In this document: piece by piece, positions 1 through 8,942 of the stretch
Numbering within the stretch: position 1 is the stretch's first letter
How the letters are laid out: every line of letters begins with the position of its first letter
Assembly (NCBI RefSeq): GCF_002197845.1
Contig: NZ_NIDE01000020.1
Coordinates: 419,460-483,459 of the forward strand
Origin: Fimbriiglobus ruber
Lineage (GTDB): Bacteria > Planctomycetota > Planctomycetia > Gemmatales > Gemmataceae
Direction of reading: 5' to 3'
Length of the DNA: 64,000 bases
Notes under the pieces: generated by a model
Seen by the model: only the letters and a program-made list of their open reading frames with translations
Database searches by the model: none
What the model was told of the DNA's origin: nothing
Translations under genes and position numbers: made by a program

Positions 1-1227
1 GGGGGCGGCCGAAGCCGAACGGAGTTTGTCCAGCAGCGCGATCTGAGTCTTCGCGGCCCGGGCCTGCGCCAAAAGCGGGCCGCCGTTCGGCCAGTCGTCG
101 ACGAGGTCCGGCTGGTACGCCCGATCGAGGGCCCGGGGGTCGCCGACAGCGGCTTGAAGCTGGGCCCAGGCCGCCGCCCGTTTCCGGGCGCCCGCGACCG
201 TCTGCGCGATCGCGGGCGGTTCGGCGGGGATCGTCTTCCCGGCCGCCGTCAGCCGGTCGGCCTCGGCAGCGATGGCCGCCCAGTCCTTCGGCACCGCTAC
301 GCAGAGCCCGCGTAGAGTCCCGAACGGGTCGAGGGCGAACGGCGGGATTTTCGAGAAGGGCCGCCCGCAAGTGTCGCGGAGGGTGGCCGACCACTCGCGG
401 ACGACGGGGTCCGTCGAGCGAAGTAGCTCGGGCCACAGCTTCGACGCCGCGGGTTTTAATAGGTCGTCCGGCGAGAAGAGGAGGTTCTCGTTGTCCTCCG
501 CAAGAACGTACCGCTGGTACAGGGTCGGGTCGGCCGCGACGGCCCGCAGGGCGACCAGGATGATCCACGCCGCGAAGTGGTCGATCCCGAGAGTGAGGGG
601 TTGGGTCACCCGCTCGGGGTGCTGGTACGCCGGCTTGCCAACTTCCAGTTGCTCGTTCCCCACGAGTCCCGGCACGCACATGCCGTCGTAATCGACCAGG
701 ACCGGGAGGTTATTCACGACCATCACGTTGTCGTGTTGCAGGTCGCCGTGGGCGATGTCGGCTTGTTGGAGGTTCGTGACCAGTTTGGCCCACGCGTCCG
801 CCATCGTGCCGACGGCCGTCAGGTCTTTCTTCTGCATCGTCTCCCGGAGCCACTCACCCAGGGACGAGCCCGTAACCCAGTCCATCGTTTGGAGGGGAAA
901 CCACTCGCCGCGGACGCGGATGCCCTGCGGGTCGTACCGGAACCCGACGAGGCACCCGGGCCGGCGGGCGCCGAGCCGGGTCACGTGTTCGGACACCGCG
1001 CGGTACCGGCGTTCGCGGTCCGGGCTGGGGAAGTTGAATAGCTTGAGGGCGACGACCCCGCCCGCGTGGGTCATCTTGTACACGCTCGCGAACGCGCCGG
1101 CCCGCGCGCGGGGCACCCGCATCTTGTTCGTTTCCGCCTGGCACGCCTGGAGGACCGGGTCGCGGAACGCGCCGGCCGGGTTCTGCAGTGCGTCGCGGTA
1201 GTCGGCTTGGGCCGGCCAGTTCGCCAT
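1..1227 (-). CDS. Divergent protein kinase-like protein (YegI/TerY-P-associated type), 3' end outside window
   Basis: The frame is open from an ATG at 1227 to base 1, so only the N-terminal 409 residues are seen. A kinase fold is indicated by a loose glycine loop (ARAGAFASVY, residues 41-50), a VALKLF lysine (K62), HGDLQHDN (catalytic-loop Asp162, Asn167) in place of HRDxxxxN, and DYDG (Asp179) in place of DFG. The HGD/DYD variants resemble the kinases of TerY-P and related GTPase-linked systems, not ordinary Hanks kinases. It starts 22 bp after the stop of the upstream GTPase, so the two are probably co-transcribed. About 200 residues after the kinase core are Ala/Arg-rich and helical. Whether a helix-hairpin-helix or other tail follows cannot be seen. 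Confidence 0.8.
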   Translation of the reverse strand, partial: MANWPAQADYRDALQNPAGAFRDPVLQACQAETNKMRVPRARAGAFASVYKMTHAGGVVALKLFNFPSPDRERRYRAVSEHVTRLGARRPGCLVGFRYDPQGIRVRGEWFPLQTMDWVTGSSLGEWLRETMQKKDLTAVGTMADAWAKLVTNLQQADIAHGDLQHDNVMVVNNLPVLVDYDGMCVPGLVGNEQLEVGKPAYQHPERVTQPLTLGIDHFAAWIILVALRAVAADPTLYQRYVLAEDNENLLFSPDDLLKPAASKLWPELLRSTDPVVREWSATLRDTCGRPFSKIPPFALDPFGTLRGLCVAVPKDWAAIAAEADRLTAAGKTIPAEPPAIAQTVAGARKRAAAWAQLQAAVGDPRALDRAYQPDLVDDWPNGGPLLAQARAAKTQIALLDKLRSASAAP

Positions 1228-1249
1228 CGCTCCTCGCACCCCCGCCGGT

Positions 1250-3370
1250 TCAAGACAAGACCTTGTACCCTTGCATGTGCGTCAGCCAGAGAAGGGGCTC
1301 GATGACCCCGAACGGGGCCATCGTCCGCCGCTTCACATCCTTCACCCCGAGTTCGCCCTCGAACAGACTCACGGACGACATCGGGAAAAACAGGACCTGG
1401 CCCCCGAAATACCCGCGGAGGATGCCGAGTAGGTCGATCCCGGGAAAGAGGAGCGGCAGCATTTGCTCGACGACCGCCGAGCGGGCGGCGACGACCCCGG
1501 TCGTGATCGTCGGGCGGCCGTCGCCCGCCTTCAGAATCTTCTGAATGAACGGGACGGCCTGGCCGCGGATCGGGTTGTCGCTCACGAGCAGATCGAATTT
1601 GGAGATACAGACGGCGACCGGAATCGGAATCACCTCGCCCGCGGGCACCCGATGGAGTTCGCGCAGGTCGTCGTAGTACGCCTGCATCGCGCGGATCTGG
1701 TCTTCGAGCCGCAGGTGGCCGTTCCGCCCGTAGAGCTGCGTCGGGTCCAACAGCATCATGAACCCGTCGTTCATCACCGCCCGGCGCCGCAACAAATCGG
1801 TTTCGAGCCGGGCGTCCATCATTTCGCCGGAAAAATCGAACACGTTGACCAGAACCGTGTTCGCCCCCGCCCGGTCGGCGTCCCGCACGCGCAGGACGAC
1901 GGGTTCGGGCAGGGTGTGAACAGTCGCCCCGGCTTGCCCCTGTTTCCGCAGGACCAGGTCGATGTACCGTTCGAACAGGTCGTCCCCGAGCGAGGGCGTC
2001 GGTTGGATCAAGGCGGACGTCGGGACCGACCCGCTCCGAACCCGGTCGTAAGCCGTCACCAGCATGTGCGTCTTCCCGGACGACCGCACGCCGACGACGG
2101 GAAAACAGAGGCGGGCGAACCGCGAATCACTCTTTCGGAACCGGAACGTACAGACCTGGCACTCGACGTATTCCGGTTCGGGATACCGCTTGTCCGGGAC
2201 CGCGGCGTCTCGAACCGCTAATTGCCCGGCCGCCCGGCACCGCGGGCACTCGTTGACTTGTTCGGCCAGCCGCCTCCGGTTCCGGCGGACCGCGAGCAAG
2301 AGGGGCGCCGCGGAGCCGGCGGCTAATCCGGCCGCGAAGACAGCGCGGCCGACATTAATCGCGAACTCCCGGAGTTGCGACTCCGACTGCAACTCTTCCA
2401 GTCGTTTGCGGTCGCTCGTCATTTTCGCCCGATCGGCTTCCGCCTCGTCGGCCAGTCGTTCGGCGACCATTGCGTCGAGTCGCAGCTTTTCCAGCTGTCC
2501 CCGGAGGTCGTCTTCCTTCTGCCGGAATCCGTCCGCCGTCTGGGACGAGTCTTCGCGCGCGGCGAGCAACCGCGCCCACGCGTTGACCGCCTGAGCCCAC
2601 TTCAAATCGGCGGCGCGTTGTGCGGTGGTGGCGGCCGTTTCAGCGGCGGCCGTGTCGGTCGTCAACCGGGCGTCCTCTCGCTCCGCCCATGAGGCCTTTT
2701 CCAGTAACGCCCCGCACCCACTCAGCCCGAGCAATCCGATCGCGGCCACGGAGCCGATCGCGGCAGCCCGACGGGAGTACGCCGCGCGGCGCCGGGCGAC
2801 GCGGGTTTCGCGGGCCGCCAGGCGCCAGCAGACAAACCAGGCGCCAGCGCCCCACAGCACGATTCCGGCATCCACGAGCGAACCGCGGAACGGCGCGGCC
2901 CGATTCGCCTCGAAATCAAACCCGTAATCGGCCTGGCGGGCGTCGACGGCCCGCTGAAACTCGATCCGGCTGTGGTAGATCCCGCGCCAGTCGGCCTCGA
3001 CCACGGCCCGACGGTCGCGCACTTTCGCCGCGAAGACGTCGGTCCGCTGTCGTAAGTCGCCGGACGTCTTTTCGAGGGCCACCCGAAAACGAGTGAGGAT
3101 CACGTCCGGCTTCTCGAAGTCGTCGAGACTCTGGATATCCTCTTTAAGTGAGGGCGGGGAGATGACGGTCATTTCCCATTCGGCGAGTTCTTTTTTTGCC
3201 GACAGGACATGCCATTCGAGCCGCTTGGCGACCAGTTTATCGTCGGCACCGCTGTCTTCCGCGCGTGCAAACCCGTGCGCCAAAAATGATAACAGAATGG
3301 CCGAAAGGATTGCCCGCCGTGCCCACGATTCGGCGGCCCGTCGGACCAGATCGAGGAAGCGGGTCGCCAT
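1250..3370 (-). CDS. Membrane-anchored, zinc-ribbon GTPase (double-GTPase-like)
   Basis: About 706 aa. In order: a signal-anchor-like N-terminus (residues 17-37), a periplasmic-looking helical part, membrane segments near 170-185 and 203-222, a long Ala/Glu/Arg coiled coil (about 225-335), another membrane segment (about 340-360), a zinc ribbon with CPRC...CQVC (about 375-407), and a P-loop GTPase domain. GTPase motifs seen: Walker A GVRSSGKT (about 426-433), G3-like DFSGE, and SKFD as the G4 base-specificity motif. The combination recalls the DO-GTPase/TRAFAC-type proteins of NTP-dependent conflict or signalling systems. It is followed by a kinase-like gene after 22 bp. ATG 3370 is preferred to the TTG five codons upstream. 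The substrate and role are unknown. Confidence 0.78.
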   Translation of the reverse strand: MATRFLDLVRRAAESWARRAILSAILLSFLAHGFARAEDSGADDKLVAKRLEWHVLSAKKELAEWEMTVISPPSLKEDIQSLDDFEKPDVILTRFRVALEKTSGDLRQRTDVFAAKVRDRRAVVEADWRGIYHSRIEFQRAVDARQADYGFDFEANRAAPFRGSLVDAGIVLWGAGAWFVCWRLAARETRVARRRAAYSRRAAAIGSVAAIGLLGLSGCGALLEKASWAEREDARLTTDTAAAETAATTAQRAADLKWAQAVNAWARLLAAREDSSQTADGFRQKEDDLRGQLEKLRLDAMVAERLADEAEADRAKMTSDRKRLEELQSESQLREFAINVGRAVFAAGLAAGSAAPLLLAVRRNRRRLAEQVNECPRCRAAGQLAVRDAAVPDKRYPEPEYVECQVCTFRFRKSDSRFARLCFPVVGVRSSGKTHMLVTAYDRVRSGSVPTSALIQPTPSLGDDLFERYIDLVLRKQGQAGATVHTLPEPVVLRVRDADRAGANTVLVNVFDFSGEMMDARLETDLLRRRAVMNDGFMMLLDPTQLYGRNGHLRLEDQIRAMQAYYDDLRELHRVPAGEVIPIPVAVCISKFDLLVSDNPIRGQAVPFIQKILKAGDGRPTITTGVVAARSAVVEQMLPLLFPGIDLLGILRGYFGGQVLFFPMSSVSLFEGELGVKDVKRRTMAPFGVIEPLLWLTHMQGYKVLS

Positions 3371-3552
3371 CGGTGTGCAAAACAATCGAGGGAAGAGACG
3401 TTATGATCCTATTCGCGAAGTCCGGAATCGGGCAACATCAATCGGGTGTCTCACACGAAGTTAGTGCGACGAGACGCTTCGGTCGCGGGGAGTAGACCGA
3501 GAGCTTGGCCGTCGTTACGGTGTTCTGCTCACGTTCTCTTTTTGCGATGCCC

Positions 3553-4425
3553 CTACGGCGCGGGCGCGGCCAAGAGTTCGTCCCAACTTCCGGCGGTCGC
3601 CACGCGAATGCATAGCTCTTCCAGCCGGGTCAGGTCGTGGATCGCGCGAATGGCCTGCACCGTTCGTTCATCCGGCCGACCGAACTGATTCTGGCCGATC
3701 GACCGCAAGACGTTCTGCATCGCAAGAACGCCCTTCTCTTGGCCTTTCTCTAGACCCTCTTCGAGAATCGCTTGGTAAGTCGAAGATTCTTTCATGGAAG
3801 TCATCCCTTGAAATAATCGCGCGCACATGTCAGGCGGATACCGGAGGCCCGAGAGGATGTAGGCGGCCGATTCCAGCATCGGCACCAACCCGGACTCATT
3901 GTAGGCGTTTATGTGGTCCGCCATCTGTTCTATTATGCCCGGCAGTTCGCGTTCTGTCACCGCGCTGATGGGAGCGAGTGGCAGCAACGCGGGGCCGCCC
4001 GTGAGTAACGTCTCGGGCGGCAACTTCCACACCCGGATGACCCGGTACCTGAACTCCAGGTACGACTCCTCACCAGCGAACCGGCGGGTGTGCGTGCCGG
4101 TCAGTTGCGGGGAATTCGCCTCGGGCCGGAGCAGGATCACGACCGACCGGACGAGGAGGTTGTGCTTGTCGTCCAGGAGCCCGTTCCGCACGTGAAGCTT
4201 GACGGGCAGCTGGGCCGCGTCGTGGCCGGCGACGAACTCCAGGTGGAGCAGGTACGGCGGATCGGTATGGACCCGCAGCACCTTGTCCGCCGCCCCAGTA
4301 ACGGTCGCGATGTCCGCGTCGATGGCCTCGGTTGGGCCGGCCGGCACGCCCGCGAACGCCGGCCACGCCGCCGGCGCGACTTCCACCAGGGCTTTGATTG
4401 TCGCATCAAACGCTTTGGCCGACAC
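3553..4425 (-). CDS. Rpn family recombination-promoting nuclease / putative transposase (PD-(D/E)XK)
   Basis: 290 aa. The N-terminal half has the layout of the Rpn/YhgA-like PDDEXK family: an early Asp (about 38, in EAIDADIA), then YLLHLEFVAGHD, which supplies the (E)xE core strand, followed by VRSVVILLRPEA and YRVIRVWKL strands. The C-terminal half is helical with the EEGLEKGQEKG tail found in many cyanobacterial and planctomycete members. Such proteins are DNA endonucleases linked to RecA-independent recombination in E. coli, but these multicopy planctomycete relatives are uncharacterised. It is monocistronic, with flanking gaps on both sides. The family is assigned by pattern only. Confidence 0.72.
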   Translation of the reverse strand: MSAKAFDATIKALVEVAPAAWPAFAGVPAGPTEAIDADIATVTGAADKVLRVHTDPPYLLHLEFVAGHDAAQLPVKLHVRNGLLDDKHNLLVRSVVILLRPEANSPQLTGTHTRRFAGEESYLEFRYRVIRVWKLPPETLLTGGPALLPLAPISAVTERELPGIIEQMADHINAYNESGLVPMLESAAYILSGLRYPPDMCARLFQGMTSMKESSTYQAILEEGLEKGQEKGVLAMQNVLRSIGQNQFGRPDERTVQAIRAIHDLTRLEELCIRVATAGSWDELLAAPAP

Positions 4426-4633
4426 AGGCTCCCCCGTTCGGGTCGACCGATAGTACCATGCCGCCCGGGTTATTTCGCAGACATTCCGTTATTGTTATCG
4501 GCACAATGTGGTATGGTCCGCTACCCGGCAGCGCCGCGGCGAAGCCCAGCGGCCGTTCCGCAAAACGGGTTGCGGCCAATCCAGGTGGTCCGATGCGAAC
4601 CCGAAGATCCCCGCCCGATTAAGGACGATCACC

Positions 4634-5479
4634 ATGACGCGATCTTGCGCATTTTTCACGGCCCTTCTGACACTCGTGACCGTGTCGGCCCAACCCGCGG
4701 CGAAACCGGCCGGTCGCAATGCCCCGCGACCGATCGAGGGGCAGGACACGGTATTCGTCGAGGAAATGACCTGGATGGAAGTCCGCGACGCTCTCGCGGC
4801 TGGGAAGACAACGGTCATAGTCCCGACGGGCGGCGTCGAGCAGAACGGCCCGTTTGTGGTCACGGGCAAGCACAATTACATCATCCGCGCTACTGCCGAA
4901 GCGATCGCCCGAAAGCTGGGCAACACCCTCGTCGCCCCAGTCGTGGCGTTCGTTCCCGAAGGTAACCTCGAACCGCCGAGCGGGCACATGAAGTACCCGG
5001 GCACGATCAGCCTGACCGAAGATACTTACGAACGGCTCCTGACCGACATCTGCCTGAGCTTTCGCGCCCACGGCTTTCGCGAGATCGTTCTCATCGGCGA
5101 CAGCGGCGACAACCAGCACGGGATGCAAGTCGTCGCCGACCGGCTCAATGCCAAGTGGGGCGCAGCCGATCGGACACGCGTCCGCTTCATTCCCGAATAC
5201 TACAACTACGATGAGGTCGACGCCTGGCTGGAGAAGAACGGCGTCCGACAGATGGACGAAGGACTACACGACGACTTCGCCATCTCGGCAATGCTCGCCG
5301 CGGTCGACCCGAACCTCGTCCGGGCACGGCAGCGACAGGCGACCGGCAAGTTTAAGATCAACGGAGTCGATCTGGCTCCGGTCGAGAAAACGGCCGAGTG
5401 GGGCCGCGCGATCATCAAGTTTCGGACTGACATGACTGTCGCCGCGATTCGCAAGGCGCAGACTGTGCCCAAGCGGTGA
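4634..5479 (+). CDS. Exported creatininase family protein
   Basis: 281 aa from ATG 4634. The ORF is open further upstream, but the signal peptide (MTRSCAFFTALLTLVTVSA) starts here. Creatininase-family hallmarks are present in altered form: PTGGVEQNGP (residues 64-73; family PxGSxEQHGP), GHMKYPGTISL (about 117-127) and LIGDSGDNQHG (about 153-163; family NGHGGN). The family holds Zn/Mn-dependent cyclic amidohydrolases (creatininase, MftE-like peptidases, FAPy deformylase). Here the usual EQHG histidine is Asn and the NGHGGN histidine is Ser, so metal binding or substrate may differ. There is no operon partner. The exported location suggests a periplasmic hydrolase. Confidence 0.75.
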   Translation: MTRSCAFFTALLTLVTVSAQPAAKPAGRNAPRPIEGQDTVFVEEMTWMEVRDALAAGKTTVIVPTGGVEQNGPFVVTGKHNYIIRATAEAIARKLGNTLVAPVVAFVPEGNLEPPSGHMKYPGTISLTEDTYERLLTDICLSFRAHGFREIVLIGDSGDNQHGMQVVADRLNAKWGAADRTRVRFIPEYYNYDEVDAWLEKNGVRQMDEGLHDDFAISAMLAAVDPNLVRARQRQATGKFKINGVDLAPVEKTAEWGRAIIKFRTDMTVAAIRKAQTVPKR

Positions 5480-6100
5480 ATCGCACCGCTTTTTGTAACT
5501 GCGGCCGATTCACCTCCCCCTCACATACACGCGTGTCGTTGTCGATGCTCAGTCAGAAAACACGACACATGGCGCAAAAAGCGCAAAAACCCTCCCCGCT
5601 TTGAGGGCGCGACGCGGCCGGGTTCCGAACGGGAAGAAGGATCCACCCCAGACCGTGATCGGCACGAAACGCTGGAAAGCGTCTGGCAACTCCGTCACAC
5701 CGTCGCCCACAACGTCGGTGTGATCACCCAGTCGGACGTTCTGAAGTTTCGCTTGATGGTCAGAGAAGAGGTCGTGTCGCCCCGGTTTCTTGTTCCGACC
5801 AGAGATGACATCCGCCATCTAAAACGCTTCCCGGATGAGACAGCGAGACAGCCGACCATTGCAACGACCGGATTGATAAACGACTGGCGGAAGCGTTGAC
5901 GGCACTTCATGTGGGCGATCCGACTTTGCTGGTTCCCAAGGTTGTGGCGGATCGAATAACTTCGACCTTCGGGTTCGTGTTGAACGTCGCCGGGGTCGAT
6001 GGACCGCTACCACCACCGTAGTCCATTTCTCCGGTCGCGCCGGACGACGGACGACAGTGTCAGCCTCCGTCGTACTTGAACGATATGATCTATACCGAGT
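5480..6100. other. Intergenic region without a convincing gene
   Basis: A 621-bp gap between the creatininase-like gene and the diiron-enzyme operon. Open stretches on either strand (for example an 89-codon frame on the minus strand at 5549-5818) have no recognisable motif, no ribosome site and ordinary random composition. A 60-codon plus-strand frame ending at 6021 has no start codon and could be a decayed gene end, but it cannot be assigned. A short run of GCGCAAAAA units lies near 5574-5591. Confidence 0.5.
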
Positions 6101-6865
6101 TCAAAGACGTACTGGCACTGCCGCTGAAGTGGGATTATTAATCGCGTCACGCAGTTCCACACCACTTGGCGCCCCTGCAACCTCGTAAAGATCGCGGTAG
6201 AGTCGGTCGAAGATGTAGGCCCCGAGTGAAAGCCCCTGTTCCACGCAATACCACGTCCGCGGGTCGTCGAGTGTCGGCTCGACCACGGCGAAGAACTCCT
6301 CCGCGTGCCGTTCGTCGATCGCCGCGTGAAGCTTGTAGTGGACTAACCGGTCGGCCGGCACCCACCCGTTGCGGACGACGATCCGTCCGATCGTCGCGGA
6401 AATCCCGGCGAACGCCTGTTCGATGACTCCCATGCAGCAAACGCCGATCGCGAGTTCGTCGAGAACGCACGCGGAGGCCAGGACACTGTTGAACGCGCGA
6501 ACGCACGGCCAAATCGGCATCGCGTCCAACTTGCTGGGGTCTGCGTCGATGGTCCGGAGGAACTGCTGGAAGGTGGTGTGGTGGAACGCCGATTCGTCGA
6601 ACTCGCCGTGTTCTTCGACCAGATTGTGCAGGATGTCCAACCTTCTTTTGGGGTCATCGATCCGGCCGACCAGGGCCGACATCGGCCGCGGAAAAAAAGT
6701 GACGGCGAAAAAGAACTGTTCCTGGGTTCGGCGGAAACACGGAAGGTCCATCGATCCGTCTTCCAGTGCCCGGAAGAACTGGTTGCCCAGAATGTTCACT
6801 TGCCCGAGTATTTCGCTTGCGCGGGTGGTGATCCGCGGCGCCCGGGATTCGGTCGACGTTGACAC
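6101..6865 (-). CDS. Heme-oxygenase-like diiron oxidase/oxygenase (PqqC/CADD/HDO superfamily)
   Basis: 254 aa from GTG 6865, with a GGAG box upstream, starting two bases after the stop of the preceding gene. The all-helical sequence has the metal-ligand pattern of the HDO superfamily: NLVEEHG (E84/E85), AFHHTTF (H95/H96), VIEQAF (E149), and HAAIDERHAEE (H180, D184, H187). Family members such as CADD, UndA, BesC and SznF use a labile diiron centre to cleave C-C bonds, decarboxylate or N-oxygenate amino-acid-like or fatty substrates; PqqC is a cofactor-free relative. It is the last gene of a three-gene unit with an aminocarboxypropyl transferase and a GNAT, which suggests it finishes the synthesis of a small amino-acid-derived product. 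The substrate is unknown. Confidence 0.78.
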   Translation of the reverse strand: MSTSTESRAPRITTRASEILGQVNILGNQFFRALEDGSMDLPCFRRTQEQFFFAVTFFPRPMSALVGRIDDPKRRLDILHNLVEEHGEFDESAFHHTTFQQFLRTIDADPSKLDAMPIWPCVRAFNSVLASACVLDELAIGVCCMGVIEQAFAGISATIGRIVVRNGWVPADRLVHYKLHAAIDERHAEEFFAVVEPTLDDPRTWYCVEQGLSLGAYIFDRLYRDLYEVAGAPSGVELRDAINNPTSAAVPVRL

Positions 6866-6867
6866 GG

Positions 6868-7812
6868 TCAAATCTCCGCGGTGTTGACGTTCCAAACGCT
6901 TGGCTGAAGTCCGGCACCATACACGATCGCCGGAGCGACGGTCACCGGAACATCCGGTAAGAGTTGGAGGATGGAATCGGTTTCTTCCAACGGAACTGCC
7001 ACGAATAGAGCCGGGAAGGTTCGCTCGAATGCTATCCCCAAGGCGGTTCGAAGAAGCGCCGCGCCACTTCCCGGACTGGCGTAACCAAATCCAGACAGGT
7101 GTGCGCTACGCAATTCCGTTCCATCGTTTGCAATCAACCGCTTGGCCCGAGCGGTATCTTCCACCCACCCGCCCGCCGACCCGTTCGGGGCGACCAAGCC
7201 GACCGGATCGATCTCGGATCGCACCGCCGATGTGCCGTCGTCTGTGTGATAGCGTCCGCGGGCTAGAGTCCGGAGTCTGGCCCGCGCGATATCCACGGGC
7301 ACGACCCATTCAGGTGCTATCCGTGCGCCAACTGACGTGTCGAAACGGAGTACGGAGACCCGCCCGACTTCGCGGAAGATCGGAATGCCGAGCCGGCCGG
7401 TGTAACGCTCGGGCGTGACCGGCGTTCCCCCCATCACCACCGCGAACGCGGCGACAACCTTATCCCCGACCCATTCCCGCGCGCCGTTCGCGAGGTCGGG
7501 TAACACGCGCCCGCCCCGAGCGGAGGGGGCAATCTTCAGATCCCCGAAATACGCGGCCGAACGACGTTCGCCGTCCGGAAGTACAAGATCGCGGACCGCC
7601 ACGCCGAGCGTGCCGACCACGCGACCGCCACGACAAGCAACCAAAGAGGTTGCCTCACCCATCGCGCGAAAGAACCGCGAATAGTCGGCCCCGTGAGAAA
7701 TCCGAAACCAACGTTCCGGGCCGAGCGGGTAGGTGAACTGTTGCTCGAATCGTTCCAACTCCGCGACCAGTTCGGCCGATAGGGTCGCGGACAGGGCGGT
7801 GAGTTCGGTCAT
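6868..7812 (-). CDS. GNAT-like acyltransferase
   Basis: 314 aa from ATG 7812, overlapping the stop of the upstream gene in an ATGA, so translation is probably coupled. The N-terminal half reads like a GNAT core: SLVACRGGRVVGTLGVAVRDL (strands 2-4), then AAYFGDLKIAPSARGGRVLPDL, where the R/G-rich turn sits at the acetyl-CoA pyrophosphate loop. The C-terminal half looks like a second, degenerate GNAT-type domain. It probably N- or O-acylates an amine made by the upstream aminocarboxypropyl transferase or used by the downstream diiron enzyme. That role is inferred from operon position only. Confidence 0.65.
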   Translation of the reverse strand: MTELTALSATLSAELVAELERFEQQFTYPLGPERWFRISHGADYSRFFRAMGEATSLVACRGGRVVGTLGVAVRDLVLPDGERRSAAYFGDLKIAPSARGGRVLPDLANGAREWVGDKVVAAFAVVMGGTPVTPERYTGRLGIPIFREVGRVSVLRFDTSVGARIAPEWVVPVDIARARLRTLARGRYHTDDGTSAVRSEIDPVGLVAPNGSAGGWVEDTARAKRLIANDGTELRSAHLSGFGYASPGSGAALLRTALGIAFERTFPALFVAVPLEETDSILQLLPDVPVTVAPAIVYGAGLQPSVWNVNTAEI

Positions 7813-8894
7813 CGCTTCCGCCCGAGATGAAGAGCCCGGTAAAAAAAACTCCGATCCCGCCGGTGTAACAAATCCGCGTCGTGGACATTCCACTCAAACG
7901 ACGACCCGGCCGCCGGAATGTCGAGCGTCGAGTTCAACTGCCGAATAAGAACTGTCCCGCCTGGTCTGAGTGCCTGAGCCGCGAGGTCGAGCGTCGCCCG
8001 CGCTTCGTCCGGTGTCAGCCAGTCGAGGATATTGGACAGGTGAACAAAGTCCGCTCGCCCGGTTTCTGATTGCAGAGCAGAAGCCATTGAGCCGCGGACG
8101 AACTCGGGCATTGGACTCGACCTGGGTTCGAGATCCAACCACGGGCTACGGGCACTGTCCGGGTAGCGACCGGCGAGCAACTGCCAGAGATACGGGTTGT
8201 CGGCAGCGGGGAGTGTCGCAAAGACATGACGAGTACGACGGGCAAAGTGCCGGGCGAACGGCTCGACCGGATTCTTGGTCGCTTCTAGCCCGAACAGAGT
8301 TACCAAATTCGGCAGGGCGAAGGCGTTATCGAACGCCACTTCGAGCCTGTCTCCCAGTCGAGTACCTGGCGCCACCAATCGAGCCTGCTCGGTCGGGTCC
8401 GACAAACTGAGAACGTGGGCCAGTTCGTCCCGGACATCCTTCAAGGCGTCGCCCAACGCGACAAAACACCGCTCGTACCGCCCCGCATAATCCGGTCCCA
8501 CTTCTGCGACAAACGGTGGAGGACCGAGGGCGTCAGCCGGGAGACCGAGACCAGACAGGCGAGATATCAGTGCGGCTGCCCGATCGGCCATCGACATCGG
8601 TGCGTGGCCGAGGATCGCGAGACGGTTGGCAGGTGAGTCGTTTAACAGACTCAGTTTGAGGGCGGTGAGGGCCAACTGCGCCGGGTTCGGATCGACGACG
8701 CTGAGGTGAGCAACATTCGGATGGGTCGCGAGTAGCGCGGCCGTACACCCGCCCGATGCGACCATGACGACCCGCGCCTCAGCGGGCAATCGGTCGGCGA
8801 CCCACCAGTCGATCAGCGGGTCTTCGCGAACCTGCGCGAATGCGATTGGCAGCCGCGCCGCCTCGGTCGCCCAGGTTTGAGAGAGCGGTGACAT
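7809..8894 (-). CDS. BtaA-like / DUF3419 SAM-dependent 3-amino-3-carboxypropyl transferase
   Basis: 361 aa. The SAM site VVMVASGGCTAALL (about residues 42-55) followed by SVVDPNPAQLALTALKLSLL is the DUF3419/BtaA signature (GSGGCN...DxNPAQ...ELK). BtaA transfers the 3-amino-3-carboxypropyl group of SAM to diacylglycerol, giving diacylglyceryl-homoserine for betaine lipids. A late methyltransferase-like stretch (LSNILDWLTPDEARATL, then ALRPGGTVLIRQLNS) is also typical. There is no BtaB N-methyltransferase nearby. Instead the gene overlaps a GNAT and is followed by a diiron oxygenase, so the homoserine-type product is probably acylated and oxidised instead of permethylated. It heads the three-gene unit. 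Confidence 0.78.
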   Translation of the reverse strand: MSPLSQTWATEAARLPIAFAQVREDPLIDWWVADRLPAEARVVMVASGGCTAALLATHPNVAHLSVVDPNPAQLALTALKLSLLNDSPANRLAILGHAPMSMADRAAALISRLSGLGLPADALGPPPFVAEVGPDYAGRYERCFVALGDALKDVRDELAHVLSLSDPTEQARLVAPGTRLGDRLEVAFDNAFALPNLVTLFGLEATKNPVEPFARHFARRTRHVFATLPAADNPYLWQLLAGRYPDSARSPWLDLEPRSSPMPEFVRGSMASALQSETGRADFVHLSNILDWLTPDEARATLDLAAQALRPGGTVLIRQLNSTLDIPAAGSSFEWNVHDADLLHRRDRSFFYRALHLGRKR

Positions 8895-8942
8895 GTTTTT
8901 GAATTACCGAAGAGTGGCCACAGAAATTGTCTCACCGCAATC

